Assembly (NCBI GenBank): GCA_002772605.1
Contig: PFDS01000023.1
Coordinates: forward strand, 34,423 to 46,157
Direction of reading: 5' to 3'
Length of the DNA stretch: 11,735 nt
DNA from: Candidatus Peregrinibacteria bacterium CG10_big_fil_rev_8_21_14_0_10_49_16
Lineage (GTDB): Bacteria; Patescibacteriota; Gracilibacteria; Peribacterales; Peribacteraceae
A program made the position numbers and the translations under genes. Positions 6,369 to 11,735 of this stretch are shown in pieces. Positions within the stretch are counted from its first letter, which is position 1, and each line of letters begins with the position of its first letter. A model generated the notes under the pieces. The model did not search any database. It saw only the letters and a program-made list of their open reading frames with translations, and was not told the origin of the DNA.

Positions 6369-6920
6369 TTATTTACTCTTTATATTGTCAGAATTTACCG
6401 TTTCCCCTGTTGTCGGTTCACCTTCTTTTCCTTCTCCCTGTGGTTTGTACTCGAATTTGATCTCTTCAAAGTTCAGGCTGATCTGCTCAGTGGGAACCTG
6501 TTCACCGGATGAACCGTTGACGCTGTAGGAAGTACAGAGAGCATTGGTAAAGCTCATGGTGAAGTACTCCATTGGCTGGCTCCTATGGCGAAGATGGATT
6601 TTCCCTTTGGGGATGGCGTGTCCCTGTGCACAGAACAACATGAGTTTTGGTGTCGCCGCATCAATCTGTTTCGTGACAACGATATCCTCCAGTGTTGTTT
6701 CGCCTTTTTTCTTTGAGTCGCGTGTCATACCCCAATCAAATGATTGCAGTGGTCCTTGTATCTGTTGTCCACTATCCAGACTCACCTCATACCAGATATC
6801 GAAGAAGGAATCGAACGTTTGTGCCGCTGTACGGTGTGTGAAGAGAGGTAGGAGCAGTGTGAGAACCAGTGCGGTGCACATTGTCAGTGCCCCGAAGGTA
6901 AAAAGAAGTTTTTTTTGCAT
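6369..6920 (-). CDS. Secreted Hcp-family protein
   Basis: 183 residues. A signal peptide (about 1-33, long hydrophobic ALVLTLLLPLF, cleavage near TAA) precedes an Hcp-fold beta-barrel (38-160). Matching blocks in order are SFDWGMTRD, TTLEDIVVTKQIDAATPKLMLFCAQG, GKIHLRHRSQPMEYFTMSFTNALCTSYSV and VPTEQISLNFEEIKFEYKP, which follow the type VI secretion tube protein pattern. Classical Hcp is loaded from the cytoplasm and has no signal peptide; here the Sec signal and the lack of other type VI genes in the window argue for a stand-alone exported Hcp-like protein that may form rings outside the membrane. A hydrophilic tail (161-183) follows the fold. There is no Shine-Dalgarno sequence. The next upstream gene ends in a terminator, so this is probably its own transcript. 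Confidence 0.8.
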   Translation of the reverse strand: MQKKLLFTFGALTMCTALVLTLLLPLFTHRTAAQTFDSFFDIWYEVSLDSGQQIQGPLQSFDWGMTRDSKKKGETTLEDIVVTKQIDAATPKLMLFCAQGHAIPKGKIHLRHRSQPMEYFTMSFTNALCTSYSVNGSSGEQVPTEQISLNFEEIKFEYKPQGEGKEGEPTTGETVNSDNIKSK

Positions 6921-6951
6921 AGGAATAATAGGGAGAAAATACAGGCAGAAT

Positions 6952-6957
6952 AGTATA
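6952..6957 (-). promoter_or_regulatory. -10 box for the Hcp-like gene
   Basis: TATACT on the minus strand would start transcription near 6945, giving a leader of about 25 bases. The -35 region is not recognisable. Confidence 0.4.
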
Positions 6958-6984
6958 TGGATTTTTTCTGAAGAAGAAAGAGAA

Positions 6985-7012
6985 ATCCCCCTCCCTGGAG
7001 AGGGAGGGGGAT
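6985..7012 (-). terminator. C/G-rich hairpin terminator
   Basis: A 12-base perfect inverted repeat (6985-6996 and 7001-7012) has a four-base loop. On the minus strand it follows the stop at 7029 and is followed by a pyrimidine-rich run (TTTCTCTTTCTTCTTC), so it fits the end of the two-gene unit at 7029-8347. Confidence 0.65.
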
Positions 7013-7028
7013 GGGGTAGGAACGGGGG

Positions 7029-7637
7029 TTAGTCCAGGTACACGTCGATGACGTGCCCCGACACGAATTCTTCATACTTGTCACCTTCCGTAGTGTCGAT
7101 CGTGACGGTATAGGAGCCTCCTTCACCTTTGATGGAAATCTGCTTAAGGTCTCCTTTCAGAGGTTTGGGCTCCGTACGCGTTTCTCTGACGCGCACTTGG
7201 GCAAAGTACTGTCCAGTACCGACCGATGCGAAAACCGCATCGCGGGGTTTGGAGAGTCCCTTATAGTGCGCTTTCAGGCTTATCGATTCCTCGGAGCAGT
7301 CTGGACTCAGCGGACTCCATCCGCCAAGACGGTAGTCCTTCCAGCCTTCCGTTGTGAGAAAGGCGAGTTCCACAGCATTGCTCTCGATAGAAACGCGAAT
7401 CCGTTCCACAGATCCGCGCAGCGGGATCTCATGACCGGGATTCATGTACGAGTAATACTTCTTTCCATTGTGAACAGCGTGGAGGAATGCGACATGCTGC
7501 TCAATGTGCGGACCGGGCGCCGCATGGCGGCGGGTACTCATGCGAGGAAAATCCCGCTCGACATTCCAGAGCCATGCATTGAAGAGCCCGGCTATGAGCA
7601 GACTGGCGAAGATCAGAAGTGTGATACTGCGCATCAT
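7029..7637 (-). CDS. Membrane-anchored exported protein, family unknown (possible duplicate of upstream gene)
   Basis: 202 residues with an uncleaved or cleavable N-terminal membrane segment (about 4-24, ITLLIFASLLIAGLFNAWLW), then an extracytoplasmic beta-rich domain. I do not recognise a family. A block HEIPLRGSVERIRVSIESNA with the strands after it resembles SVPFSGHPESIRIVQKSPT in the upstream protein, and both end with a Gly/Ser-Tyr strand pair before the C-terminus, so the two may be diverged duplicates. The ATG at 7637 overlaps the upstream stop by four bases. A GGAGG lies only three bases away from it, so the second ATG (7634, six-base spacing) is a better start and would remove one residue. 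It is followed by the hairpin at 6985. Confidence 0.7.
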   Translation of the reverse strand: MMRSITLLIFASLLIAGLFNAWLWNVERDFPRMSTRRHAAPGPHIEQHVAFLHAVHNGKKYYSYMNPGHEIPLRGSVERIRVSIESNAVELAFLTTEGWKDYRLGGWSPLSPDCSEESISLKAHYKGLSKPRDAVFASVGTGQYFAQVRVRETRTEPKPLKGDLKQISIKGEGGSYTVTIDTTEGDKYEEFVSGHVIDVYLD

Positions 7638-8347
7638 TCACCTCCTTCCTTGTTCTTCTTCCAGAAGTCCGTCTCCGAGAAGACGAATTCGTTGATATCC
7701 GCATAGTCGCTCCCCATGCTGCTGCCAGAGGCGTTTCCGCTTGTCCAGTTGAAGGATATGTAACTTCTTGCATCTTCTCCTTTTCCTGCGAACCGCCAGT
7801 CGATGAAGTGGATATCTTCCTTCATCAATGACCCGGTATGGTGTAGGATTTTGGGCTCCTTCCCTTCTTCCGTGCGATAGACGGCGACGGCTGTTGCCTG
7901 ACGCAGGGCATCCATGTTCTTGTGCGCGAAGATGAACTGAATTCCGCCGTCCTTGTTCTTCATATCGTGCTCAATCTCCAGGGCGTACTCCTGATTACCG
8001 GTTCGCAGTACCACGAGTACTGTGGGAGATTTTTGCACGATGCGAATGGACTCGGGGTGCCCCGAGAATGGGACACTTCCCGAATGGCGCGCGCCGGGAT
8101 CACCGGCATCCATGAGGAACACATGCATCGTTCCTTCCGGATAGCGACCTGCGCCCTGGTCAATGTGTCTGTAGAGCAGGTAGACGCCGAGGATCAGGCT
8201 GCTGCCGATGATGGTGAGCAACGTGATCCAGAGTGCCCGGAAGGATTTCTCTCCGAAAGACAGAGGTTTCTTCGGTTCCTTCTTGAGCTCTTCCTGTACG
8301 CTACGCAGCAAATCCATTGCACTGCTCATGCTTTTTTGTACGGACAT
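7634..8347 (-). CDS. Single-pass membrane protein with large external domain, family unknown
   Basis: 237 residues. A cytoplasmic N-terminal part of about 34 residues (SVQEELKKEPKKPLSFGEK) is followed by one membrane helix (about 38-58, WITLLTIIGSSLILGVYLLY) and an extracytoplasmic domain of about 175 residues. The Shine-Dalgarno AAGGAG is well placed six bases before the ATG at 8347. It is the first gene of a two-gene unit with the overlapping downstream gene, which it may resemble. The C-terminus is charged (FWKKNKEGGE). No catalytic motif is visible. Function unknown; a paired envelope role is inference. Confidence 0.7.
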   Translation of the reverse strand: MSVQKSMSSAMDLLRSVQEELKKEPKKPLSFGEKSFRALWITLLTIIGSSLILGVYLLYRHIDQGAGRYPEGTMHVFLMDAGDPGARHSGSVPFSGHPESIRIVQKSPTVLVVLRTGNQEYALEIEHDMKNKDGGIQFIFAHKNMDALRQATAVAVYRTEEGKEPKILHHTGSLMKEDIHFIDWRFAGKGEDARSYISFNWTSGNASGSSMGSDYADINEFVFSETDFWKKNKEGGE

Positions 8348-8375
8348 GGTTTCTCCTTTCAGAGTGTGATGTTCC

Positions 8376-8415
8376 TACCCCCGAGAATAGATATGTGTAT
8401 CCATTCTTAGGGGTA
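8376..8415. promoter_or_regulatory. Long imperfect inverted repeat in a divergent intergenic region
   Basis: Arms 8376-8392 and 8399-8415 pair at 14 of 17 positions with a six-base loop. Read as minus-strand RNA, two of the three mismatches become G-U pairs, leaving a single mismatch. It would sit about 28 bases before the start of the 8347 gene, as a leader hairpin or as an operator between the divergent units. There is no U tract, so it is not an ordinary terminator. Confidence 0.5.
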
Positions 8416-8463
8416 GTGCAATGTGAAAGAGCGAAAGTCAAGATACATGGACACTATATTTTT

Positions 8464-8472
8464 TGCTATACT
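8464..8472 (+). promoter_or_regulatory. Extended -10 promoter of the DoxX-like gene
   Basis: TGCTATACT, a TGn-extended -10 box, lies 27 bases before the ATG at 8500. A TGGACA at 8448-8453 is too close to act as a -35 box. The leader would be about 20 bases with no Shine-Dalgarno sequence. Confidence 0.5.
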
Positions 8473-8499
8473 CGTTTCCGTTCTTTACCCCATTTTTCT

Positions 8500-8901
8500 A
8501 TGTCTTCTCTGTTTGCAGGGGTGGCGAGGAAACACGCCGACCTGCTCTACTTTTTATTCCGTGTCCTCACCGGATTCATGTTCATGAGTCATGGACTTCA
8601 GAAACTTGGTATGCTTAATGGCACGTTTAAAGTCGAAGGATTCATCGGTGTTGTCGGCGTATGCGAACTTATCGGCGGCCTGGCTATTCTTTTGGGTATA
8701 TGGACGCGTCTTGCGGCACTTCTTGGGGCCATCCTTCTCCTTGGCGCGTATATTAAAGTCCATGCAGCCGGCGGTCTTTTGCCGATTATGAATAAAGGTG
8801 AATTGGCACTTCTCTATGTTGCCGTCTTCGCCATCCTCTTCGTTCACGGTTCCGGAAAGTGGGGAGTGGAGAAAGATGTCCTGAAGCGGGAACAATTTTA
8901 A
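8500..8901 (+). CDS. DoxX-family membrane protein
   Basis: 133 residues with four predicted membrane helices (about 15-33, 46-66, 70-88, 101-117). Family signatures seen are RVLTGFMFMSHGLQKLG, with the conserved HG-x-x-K, and GVCELIGGLAILLGIWTRLAA, with the conserved Glu56 and G-L-x-x-LG. DoxX proteins are small inner-membrane proteins; some are linked to quinone or thiol redox, but no activity can be assigned here. The ATG at 8500 is chosen because upstream codons in the frame run back into the promoter; the helix pattern begins straight after it. It stands alone on the plus strand and converges on the lipoprotein gene, with hairpin 8927-8951 between. Confidence 0.85.
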   Translation: MSSLFAGVARKHADLLYFLFRVLTGFMFMSHGLQKLGMLNGTFKVEGFIGVVGVCELIGGLAILLGIWTRLAALLGAILLLGAYIKVHAAGGLLPIMNKGELALLYVAVFAILFVHGSGKWGVEKDVLKREQF

Positions 8902-8926
8902 ATTGCTTTTTTGGACGCGCGAATTT

Positions 8927-8951
8927 CCCCTCCAACGCGGTGTTGGAGGGG
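8927..8951. terminator. Hairpin between convergent genes
   Basis: CCCCTCCAAC (8927-8936) and GTTGGAGGGG (8942-8951) form a perfect 10-base stem with a five-base loop, lying between the ends of the DoxX and lipoprotein genes. The downstream sequence is only moderately T-rich on the plus strand. C/G-rich palindromes of this type are also dispersed repeats in many genomes. Confidence 0.55.
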
Positions 8952-8969
8952 TGCGTTCCTTTCTTGAGT

Positions 8970-9596
8970 TTATGGGCAATACTTGGTTGCAGCGAGTGTT
9001 TGGTGCTGGTAGTCGAATCTCAGTAGCGGATACTTCATTTCTTTTTCCAGAGCGATGTGCGCACGTGCGCCCTCTGGAAGTGTTTCTCGACAACGGTGGT
9101 AGACGTAGCTTGCCACTCTCCCAGGCGGGAGGGAATGTGTAGCTTTGTTGTGGGCCAGAAATGCCGTGATTGCGACAAGAGCGGGGGCTGGCTCGAAATC
9201 CGGTTTGATTTCGTGCAGGACCTTCGTCTGCTCTTCGTAATTGAGTCCTTTGGTGCCTGGTATGGAGAAGACGACACGGTAGTAGCCAATTTTGGGAGTC
9301 GGCCATTTCTGAACCTCCTCTTTTGAAATCTGGTACCACCATGCGATATCTTCCCCATATGCCTGTTCGAGCTGGTCGATATTCCAGCCGCCGTAGTAGA
9401 CAACGACTTCACCTTCACGTGCTACTGGAATCGAGCGAAATGACGCGTCTTCCGTTGGGGGAATCTTGAGCAGACTGTAAACATCACTACTCGAGAAAAT
9501 GTGTCCGGCGACAGTGCTTGTGTTTTTCCCCGAGTCGCAGCCGACTGCCGCGATGGAAAAAAGCACTATGCACAAGAATGCAATAGCTTTTCGCAT
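8970..9596 (-). CDS. Predicted lipoprotein, function unknown
   Basis: 208 residues. A signal peptide ends in the lipobox AAVGC with Cys20 as the lipidation site, followed by a Ser/Thr/Lys-rich spacer. The mature domain contains VVVYYGGWNIDQLEQAYGEDIAWWYQI, GYYRVVFSIPGTKGLNYEEQ and a C-terminal Ala/Arg/His-rich part with two Cys (167 and near the end). I do not recognise the family. The Shine-Dalgarno AAGGAG is well placed seven bases before the ATG. A TTGACA lies upstream, just after the msrB stop, so it may have its own promoter. It is the last gene before the convergent DoxX gene. Confidence 0.7.
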   Translation of the reverse strand: MRKAIAFLCIVLFSIAAVGCDSGKNTSTVAGHIFSSSDVYSLLKIPPTEDASFRSIPVAREGEVVVYYGGWNIDQLEQAYGEDIAWWYQISKEEVQKWPTPKIGYYRVVFSIPGTKGLNYEEQTKVLHEIKPDFEPAPALVAITAFLAHNKATHSLPPGRVASYVYHRCRETLPEGARAHIALEKEMKYPLLRFDYQHQTLAATKYCP

Positions 9597-9663
9597 GACA
9601 TGCTCCTTTTTCTTGGTTTCAGTGAAGGAACGCTTTGATAGCGTAAAGTTTTTTAGACAAATC

Positions 9664-9669
9664 TGTCAA
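9664..9669 (-). promoter_or_regulatory. Perfect -35 hexamer upstream of the lipoprotein gene
   Basis: TTGACA on the minus strand, four bases past the msrB stop. The -10 at 16-18 bases is poor (TTTACG or TACGCT). Part of an inverted pair GACA-gatt-TGTC. Confidence 0.3.
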
Positions 9670-9672
9670 CTA

Positions 9673-10206
9673 CTACTCAAACAGTTCCGTAAATTCCTCA
9701 TACCCCTCCTCTCGCAATGTATCTTTTGGGATGAAGCGCAGGGCTGCAGAATTAATGCAGTAACGCAATCCTGTTGTATCCTTTGGGCCATCGGAGAAGA
9801 CGTGGCCAAGGTGTGAATCACCGTAACGTGAACGCACTTCCGTTCGTGGAAGAATGAGTTTGAAGTCTTTCTCTTCCATCACGTTTTCCTCTACAAGGGG
9901 TCGATCAAAACTGGGCCATCCGGTACCTGATTTGAATTTATGCGTGGAGGAAAAGAGTGGCTCACCGGAAATGACGTCGACGTAAATCCCCTCTTCTGTG
10001 TTGTCCCAGTACTCATTCTCAAATGGCGGCTCCGTCCCTTCCTGTTGCGTCACCTGATATTGCAACGGTGAGAGCATGTCTTTGATCTCTTGATCCGACG
10101 GACGCAAATATTTCGATGATTCTTCTTCCTTCATTGTATCAAGTGTACCTGTGCTGCCACAGGCGACAAGGAAGAGAGATAGTAGGAAGAGACTGTATGT
10201 ATGCAT
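9673..10206 (-). CDS. msrB: Lipoprotein methionine-R-sulfoxide reductase
   Basis: MsrB reduces methionine-R-sulfoxide in damaged proteins; this one acts outside the cytoplasm. 177 residues from the ATG at 10206, chosen because it gives a compact signal peptide with lipobox LVAC (Cys16). The longer upstream frame crosses the terminator at 10224. Seen: EYWDNTEEGIYVDVISGEPLFSS, FKSGTGWPSF (91-100), RSRYGDSHLGHVFSDGP and the active-site GLRYCINSAALRF with catalytic Cys150. The position of the recycling Cys found in many MsrBs (55 residues before the catalytic one) is Thr95, and the two zinc CxxC pairs are absent, so regeneration must use another thiol or a direct donor. No Shine-Dalgarno sequence is seen. 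Confidence 0.9.
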   Translation of the reverse strand: MHTYSLFLLSLFLVACGSTGTLDTMKEEESSKYLRPSDQEIKDMLSPLQYQVTQQEGTEPPFENEYWDNTEEGIYVDVISGEPLFSSTHKFKSGTGWPSFDRPLVEENVMEEKDFKLILPRTEVRSRYGDSHLGHVFSDGPKDTTGLRYCINSAALRFIPKDTLREEGYEEFTELFE

Positions 10207-10223
10207 GAAAACAGTGTACATAG

Positions 10224-10248
10224 AAAAAGGGCAGTAACGTACTGCCCT
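10224..10248 (-). terminator. Hairpin plus U tract just ahead of msrB
   Basis: AGGGCAGTA and TACTGCCCT form a nine-base perfect stem with a three-base loop. On the minus strand TTTTT follows the stem directly. It closes the gene ending at 10271 and lies only about 18 bases before the msrB start, so msrB is either on a separate promoter or fed by readthrough. Confidence 0.75.
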
Positions 10249-10270
10249 GCTGCTGTGGTGATACATGTGG

Positions 10271-10654
10271 TTAGTCGTACGAAATCTTGAACGTTGTCCC
10301 TTTCGGGAGAAGGATGCGCAGATTGGCGTTTTCTCCGAGGATGAATGTTGTGATCTCCGGGTCGTCGCCATTCTCGAAGAACACCAATGTGTTGGATTCC
10401 TCAATGGCGATATACGCCATTTTGTCTCCAAAGAGGTATCCTACCTTGATGCCCTTGAAGGCGTTCTTGTTCATGTTTTTGTACACGAACTTCTTGGCAG
10501 GGACGTAGATGAATACATCCACGTTGTCCCCTTTGCTGTGATCATTTACGAGAATTTCGATGGCGGGTTCCTTTGCTTTCTTGCCATCTTCCTGGGCGAT
10601 TGTCGAATTTGCACAGAGTACCAATCCGACGAGAATGAACGTAAGGTATTTCAT
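10271..10654 (-). CDS. Small secreted protein, family unknown
   Basis: 127 residues from the ATG at 10654; a longer frame exists upstream, but the Shine-Dalgarno AAGGAG seven bases before 10654 and the signal peptide that begins there fix this start. The signal peptide (1-20, FILVGLVLCANSTIA, cleavage before QED) is followed by a Lys-rich spacer and a predicted beta-rich domain with NVDVFIYVPAKKFVYKNM, AYIAIEESNTLVFFENG and a C-terminal NLRILLPKGTTFKISYD. The alternation of hydrophobic strands and turns suggests a small beta-sandwich. No catalytic or metal motif is visible. It lies upstream of msrB on the same strand, separated from it by a terminator. Confidence 0.7.
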   Translation of the reverse strand: MKYLTFILVGLVLCANSTIAQEDGKKAKEPAIEILVNDHSKGDNVDVFIYVPAKKFVYKNMNKNAFKGIKVGYLFGDKMAYIAIEESNTLVFFENGDDPEITTFILGENANLRILLPKGTTFKISYD

Positions 10655-10766
10655 GATTCTTCTCCTTTTCTGATTCAAACCTCCACAGCAGCCTCCTTCC
10701 AAAAAAAGAAGGAGTGTGCATGGAGATTCTGCTATCTGTAAAAGAACAATCGGAGAAAGGAACAGA

Positions 10767-10794
10767 ATGATAGAGGATGAAGCGGATTTTACAA
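10767..10794 (-). promoter_or_regulatory. Possible promoter of the small secreted protein gene
   Basis: TTGTAA (10794-10789) and TATCAT (10772-10767) with a 16-base spacer on the minus strand. The leader to 10654 would be about 106 bases and includes a purine/pyrimidine pair CTCCTTC/GAAGGAG (10693-10714). Nothing else is seen in 10655-10799. Confidence 0.3.
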
Positions 10795-10799
10795 TACGT

Positions 10800-10964
10800 T
10801 TACTTTTTTTGATCCTTTTGCCTTTTCCCAGAGACAGATTTTCTTTTCATAGTCGCAAATTCCCAAGCGGCTGCAAGCCAATCGAGGCGCTGTTGAGGGG
10901 TGCTTTGCTTACATCGACGCAGATAGTCGACATCAATGCCATATTTTTTTGCTGAACTCTTCAT
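10800..10964 (-). CDS. 54-residue basic partner of the nucleotidyltransferase
   Basis: A short gene whose ATG overlaps the stop of the nucleotidyltransferase gene by four bases (ATGA), a strong sign of translational coupling. The protein has KYGIDVDYLRRC, then STPQQRLDWLAAAWEFA, then a strongly basic tail (KRKSVSGKRQKDQKK). The pattern 'TP-x-x-RL-x-WL-x-x-A-x-x-F' recurs in small proteins encoded beside nucleotidyltransferases of this type; their job is not established. No membrane segment or signal peptide is present. The pair may form a small complex or a toxin-antitoxin-like unit, but neither activity is shown by sequence. Confidence 0.65.
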   Translation of the reverse strand: MKSSAKKYGIDVDYLRRCKQSTPQQRLDWLAAAWEFATMKRKSVSGKRQKDQKK

Positions 10965-11449
10965 AGTCCCTTCAATTCTAGCAGAGCAGCGATATCTTCG
11001 ATATCTTTTTGTCTATTTGCCTGTTTTTTCATCTCCAGAAGGTCATCTATCGCAATAACAGGAACAGAAAGATCTTGCAATTCCAGGAGTATTTTTCGCG
11101 CATCAAAATCAAAAAACTTGAATGAATCTCCTGTGAGAATATCAATGCTGAATTGCGGCATTTTCGGATGGATGTACGAATAGGCAGTCATGCCTTTTTC
11201 TTCCATCCACCGTCGCACTTGCTCTTCTTCCGCAAGGGTCTGTACATCAACAGGTAATCTTGGGTTGTATCCCAAGCGTTCCATCAGTGCTGCCATACGG
11301 TCAAGATTCTCGATAGTCAGTGCAAGAAGAATGTCCACATCACCCGTAAAACGGCTATATCCGTGCAAATTTACTGCCACTCCCCCCACAACTAAATACT
11401 GAATTTTTGCATTGTTCAACTCCTCAAATATTTCTCGGTAGGGGTTCAT
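10961..11449 (-). CDS. Nucleotidyltransferase-fold protein (MNT/AbiEii-like)
   Basis: 162 residues from the ATG at 11449. The fold's signature appears at the N-terminus: YLVVGGVAVNLHGYSRFTGDVDI, with Gly22-Gly23 and the metal-binding Asp37 and Asp39, and a C-terminal IDDLLEMKKQANRQKDIEDIAALL helix typical of AbiEii/DUF6036-type proteins. Members of the superfamily transfer a nucleotide to RNA, protein or small molecules; the target here is unknown. An ATG two codons upstream (11455) lies inside the predicted -10/discriminator region, so 11449 is preferred; it sits at the predicted transcription start. The 54-residue partner overlaps its end. A cytoplasmic protein. Confidence 0.75.
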   Translation of the reverse strand: MNPYREIFEELNNAKIQYLVVGGVAVNLHGYSRFTGDVDILLALTIENLDRMAALMERLGYNPRLPVDVQTLAEEEQVRRWMEEKGMTAYSYIHPKMPQFSIDILTGDSFKFFDFDARKILLELQDLSVPVIAIDDLLEMKKQANRQKDIEDIAALLELKGL

Positions 11450-11456
11450 TGCCATG

Positions 11457-11465
11457 AGTATAGCA
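11457..11465 (-). promoter_or_regulatory. Extended -10 promoter of the nucleotidyltransferase pair
   Basis: TGCTATACT on the minus strand, identical to the box of the DoxX gene. Seven bases separate it from the ATG at 11449, so a leaderless message is expected. No -35 box is visible. Confidence 0.5.
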
Positions 11466-11502
11466 TCTTCTTTACACTGCATCCGTTCCTTCTTTCTTTT
11501 CT

Positions 11503-11735
11503 ATGAAGATCCTCAGCCATATTCTTCGCATTCTTCTCGGTCTTTTTCTCCTCATGCCCGTTGCGGGAGCATTTGGTCTCATGCCGGAACCAACGGCGGA
11601 TATGTACACGCCCGAGGGATGGGCATTTATGTTGGCACTGATGAATACCGGGTACATGATGCAGATGATCGGTGTATTGAGTCTGGTCTGTGCAGTGCTA
11701 CTTTTCATGAATAAAACCGCTCTAGCTGCGGTACT
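11503..11735 (+). CDS. DoxX-like membrane protein, N-terminal part (cut by window edge)
   Basis: The frame opens at the ATG at 11503 and runs 77 complete codons to the right edge without a stop. It starts with a hydrophobic segment (HILRILLGLFLLMPVAGAFGL), then MPEPTADMYTPEGWAFMLALMNTGYMMQMIGVLSLVCAVLLFM. The P-x-P, 'GW-x-FM-x-AL', 'TGY' and 'IGV-x-x-L' spacing is that of small DoxX-like membrane proteins, and it is not a close copy of the DoxX protein at 8500. The leader is pyrimidine-rich with no Shine-Dalgarno sequence; a TACACT at 11473-11478 is a weak -10. Divergent from the nucleotidyltransferase gene with 53 bases between. Confidence 0.65.
   Translation, partial: MKILSHILRILLGLFLLMPVAGAFGLMPEPTADMYTPEGWAFMLALMNTGYMMQMIGVLSLVCAVLLFMNKTALAAV

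Noticed and set aside
8554..9342. A 262-residue minus-strand open frame
   Set aside because: It runs antisense through the DoxX gene and in another frame through the lipoprotein gene, has very high basic and Pro content, and no recognisable domain.
10207..10431. Upstream extension of msrB
   Set aside because: It crosses the terminator hairpin and the preceding gene; the lipobox signal peptide begins at 10206.
1..11735. Recoding of TGA as glycine (SR1/Gracilibacteria code)
   Set aside because: Several genes end in TGA at sensible places, including overlapping ATGA junctions, and no gene needs TGA as a sense codon.

Overview
The window looks like a stretch of a compact bacterial chromosome from an uncultured, Patescibacteria/CPR-like lineage; the dockerin and cohesin modules, small secreted proteins and tight gene packing would fit a Peregrinibacteria/Peribacteria-type organism. 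This placement is inference from gene style, not from a marker gene. TGA serves as an ordinary stop (the cohesin, nucleotidyltransferase and methyltransferase genes end in it), so the recoded SR1/Gracilibacteria code does not apply. There are no RNA genes, insertion sequences or CRISPR arrays.

Layout. Positions 1-520 (minus) hold the N-terminal part of holA, the DNA polymerase III delta subunit, cut by the window edge. A 130-base divergent region with a (CCT)7 microsatellite and a promoter leads into a four-gene plus-strand cluster (651-4017): a small secreted dockerin protein, a membrane-anchored cohesin plus fibronectin-III protein, a membrane-anchored cupredoxin-fold protein that has lost most of its copper ligands, and an unknown secreted protein with a C-terminal membrane anchor. 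These are probably co-transcribed and look like a miniature surface-display assembly. Next come a predicted P-loop ATPase and a coiled-coil protein on the minus strand, then a SAM-dependent methyltransferase on the plus strand that ends at a strong hairpin terminator with a REP-like sequence.

From 6369 to 8347 (minus) lie a secreted Hcp-fold protein and two overlapping genes for membrane-anchored proteins that may be diverged duplicates of each other. A divergent DoxX-like membrane protein gene (8500-8901) converges on an unknown lipoprotein (8970-9596). Upstream of that are a lipoprotein form of methionine sulfoxide reductase B and a small secreted protein, separated by a terminator-like hairpin. 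The right end carries a nucleotidyltransferase overlapping a 54-residue basic partner gene, and a divergent second DoxX-like membrane protein cut by the window edge.

The common theme is the cell envelope: at least ten products carry signal peptides, lipoboxes or membrane anchors. Two initiation styles are visible. Several minus-strand genes have strong Shine-Dalgarno sequences. Many others have none, and two sit directly at the start point predicted from a TATACT -10 box, which suggests leaderless messages.
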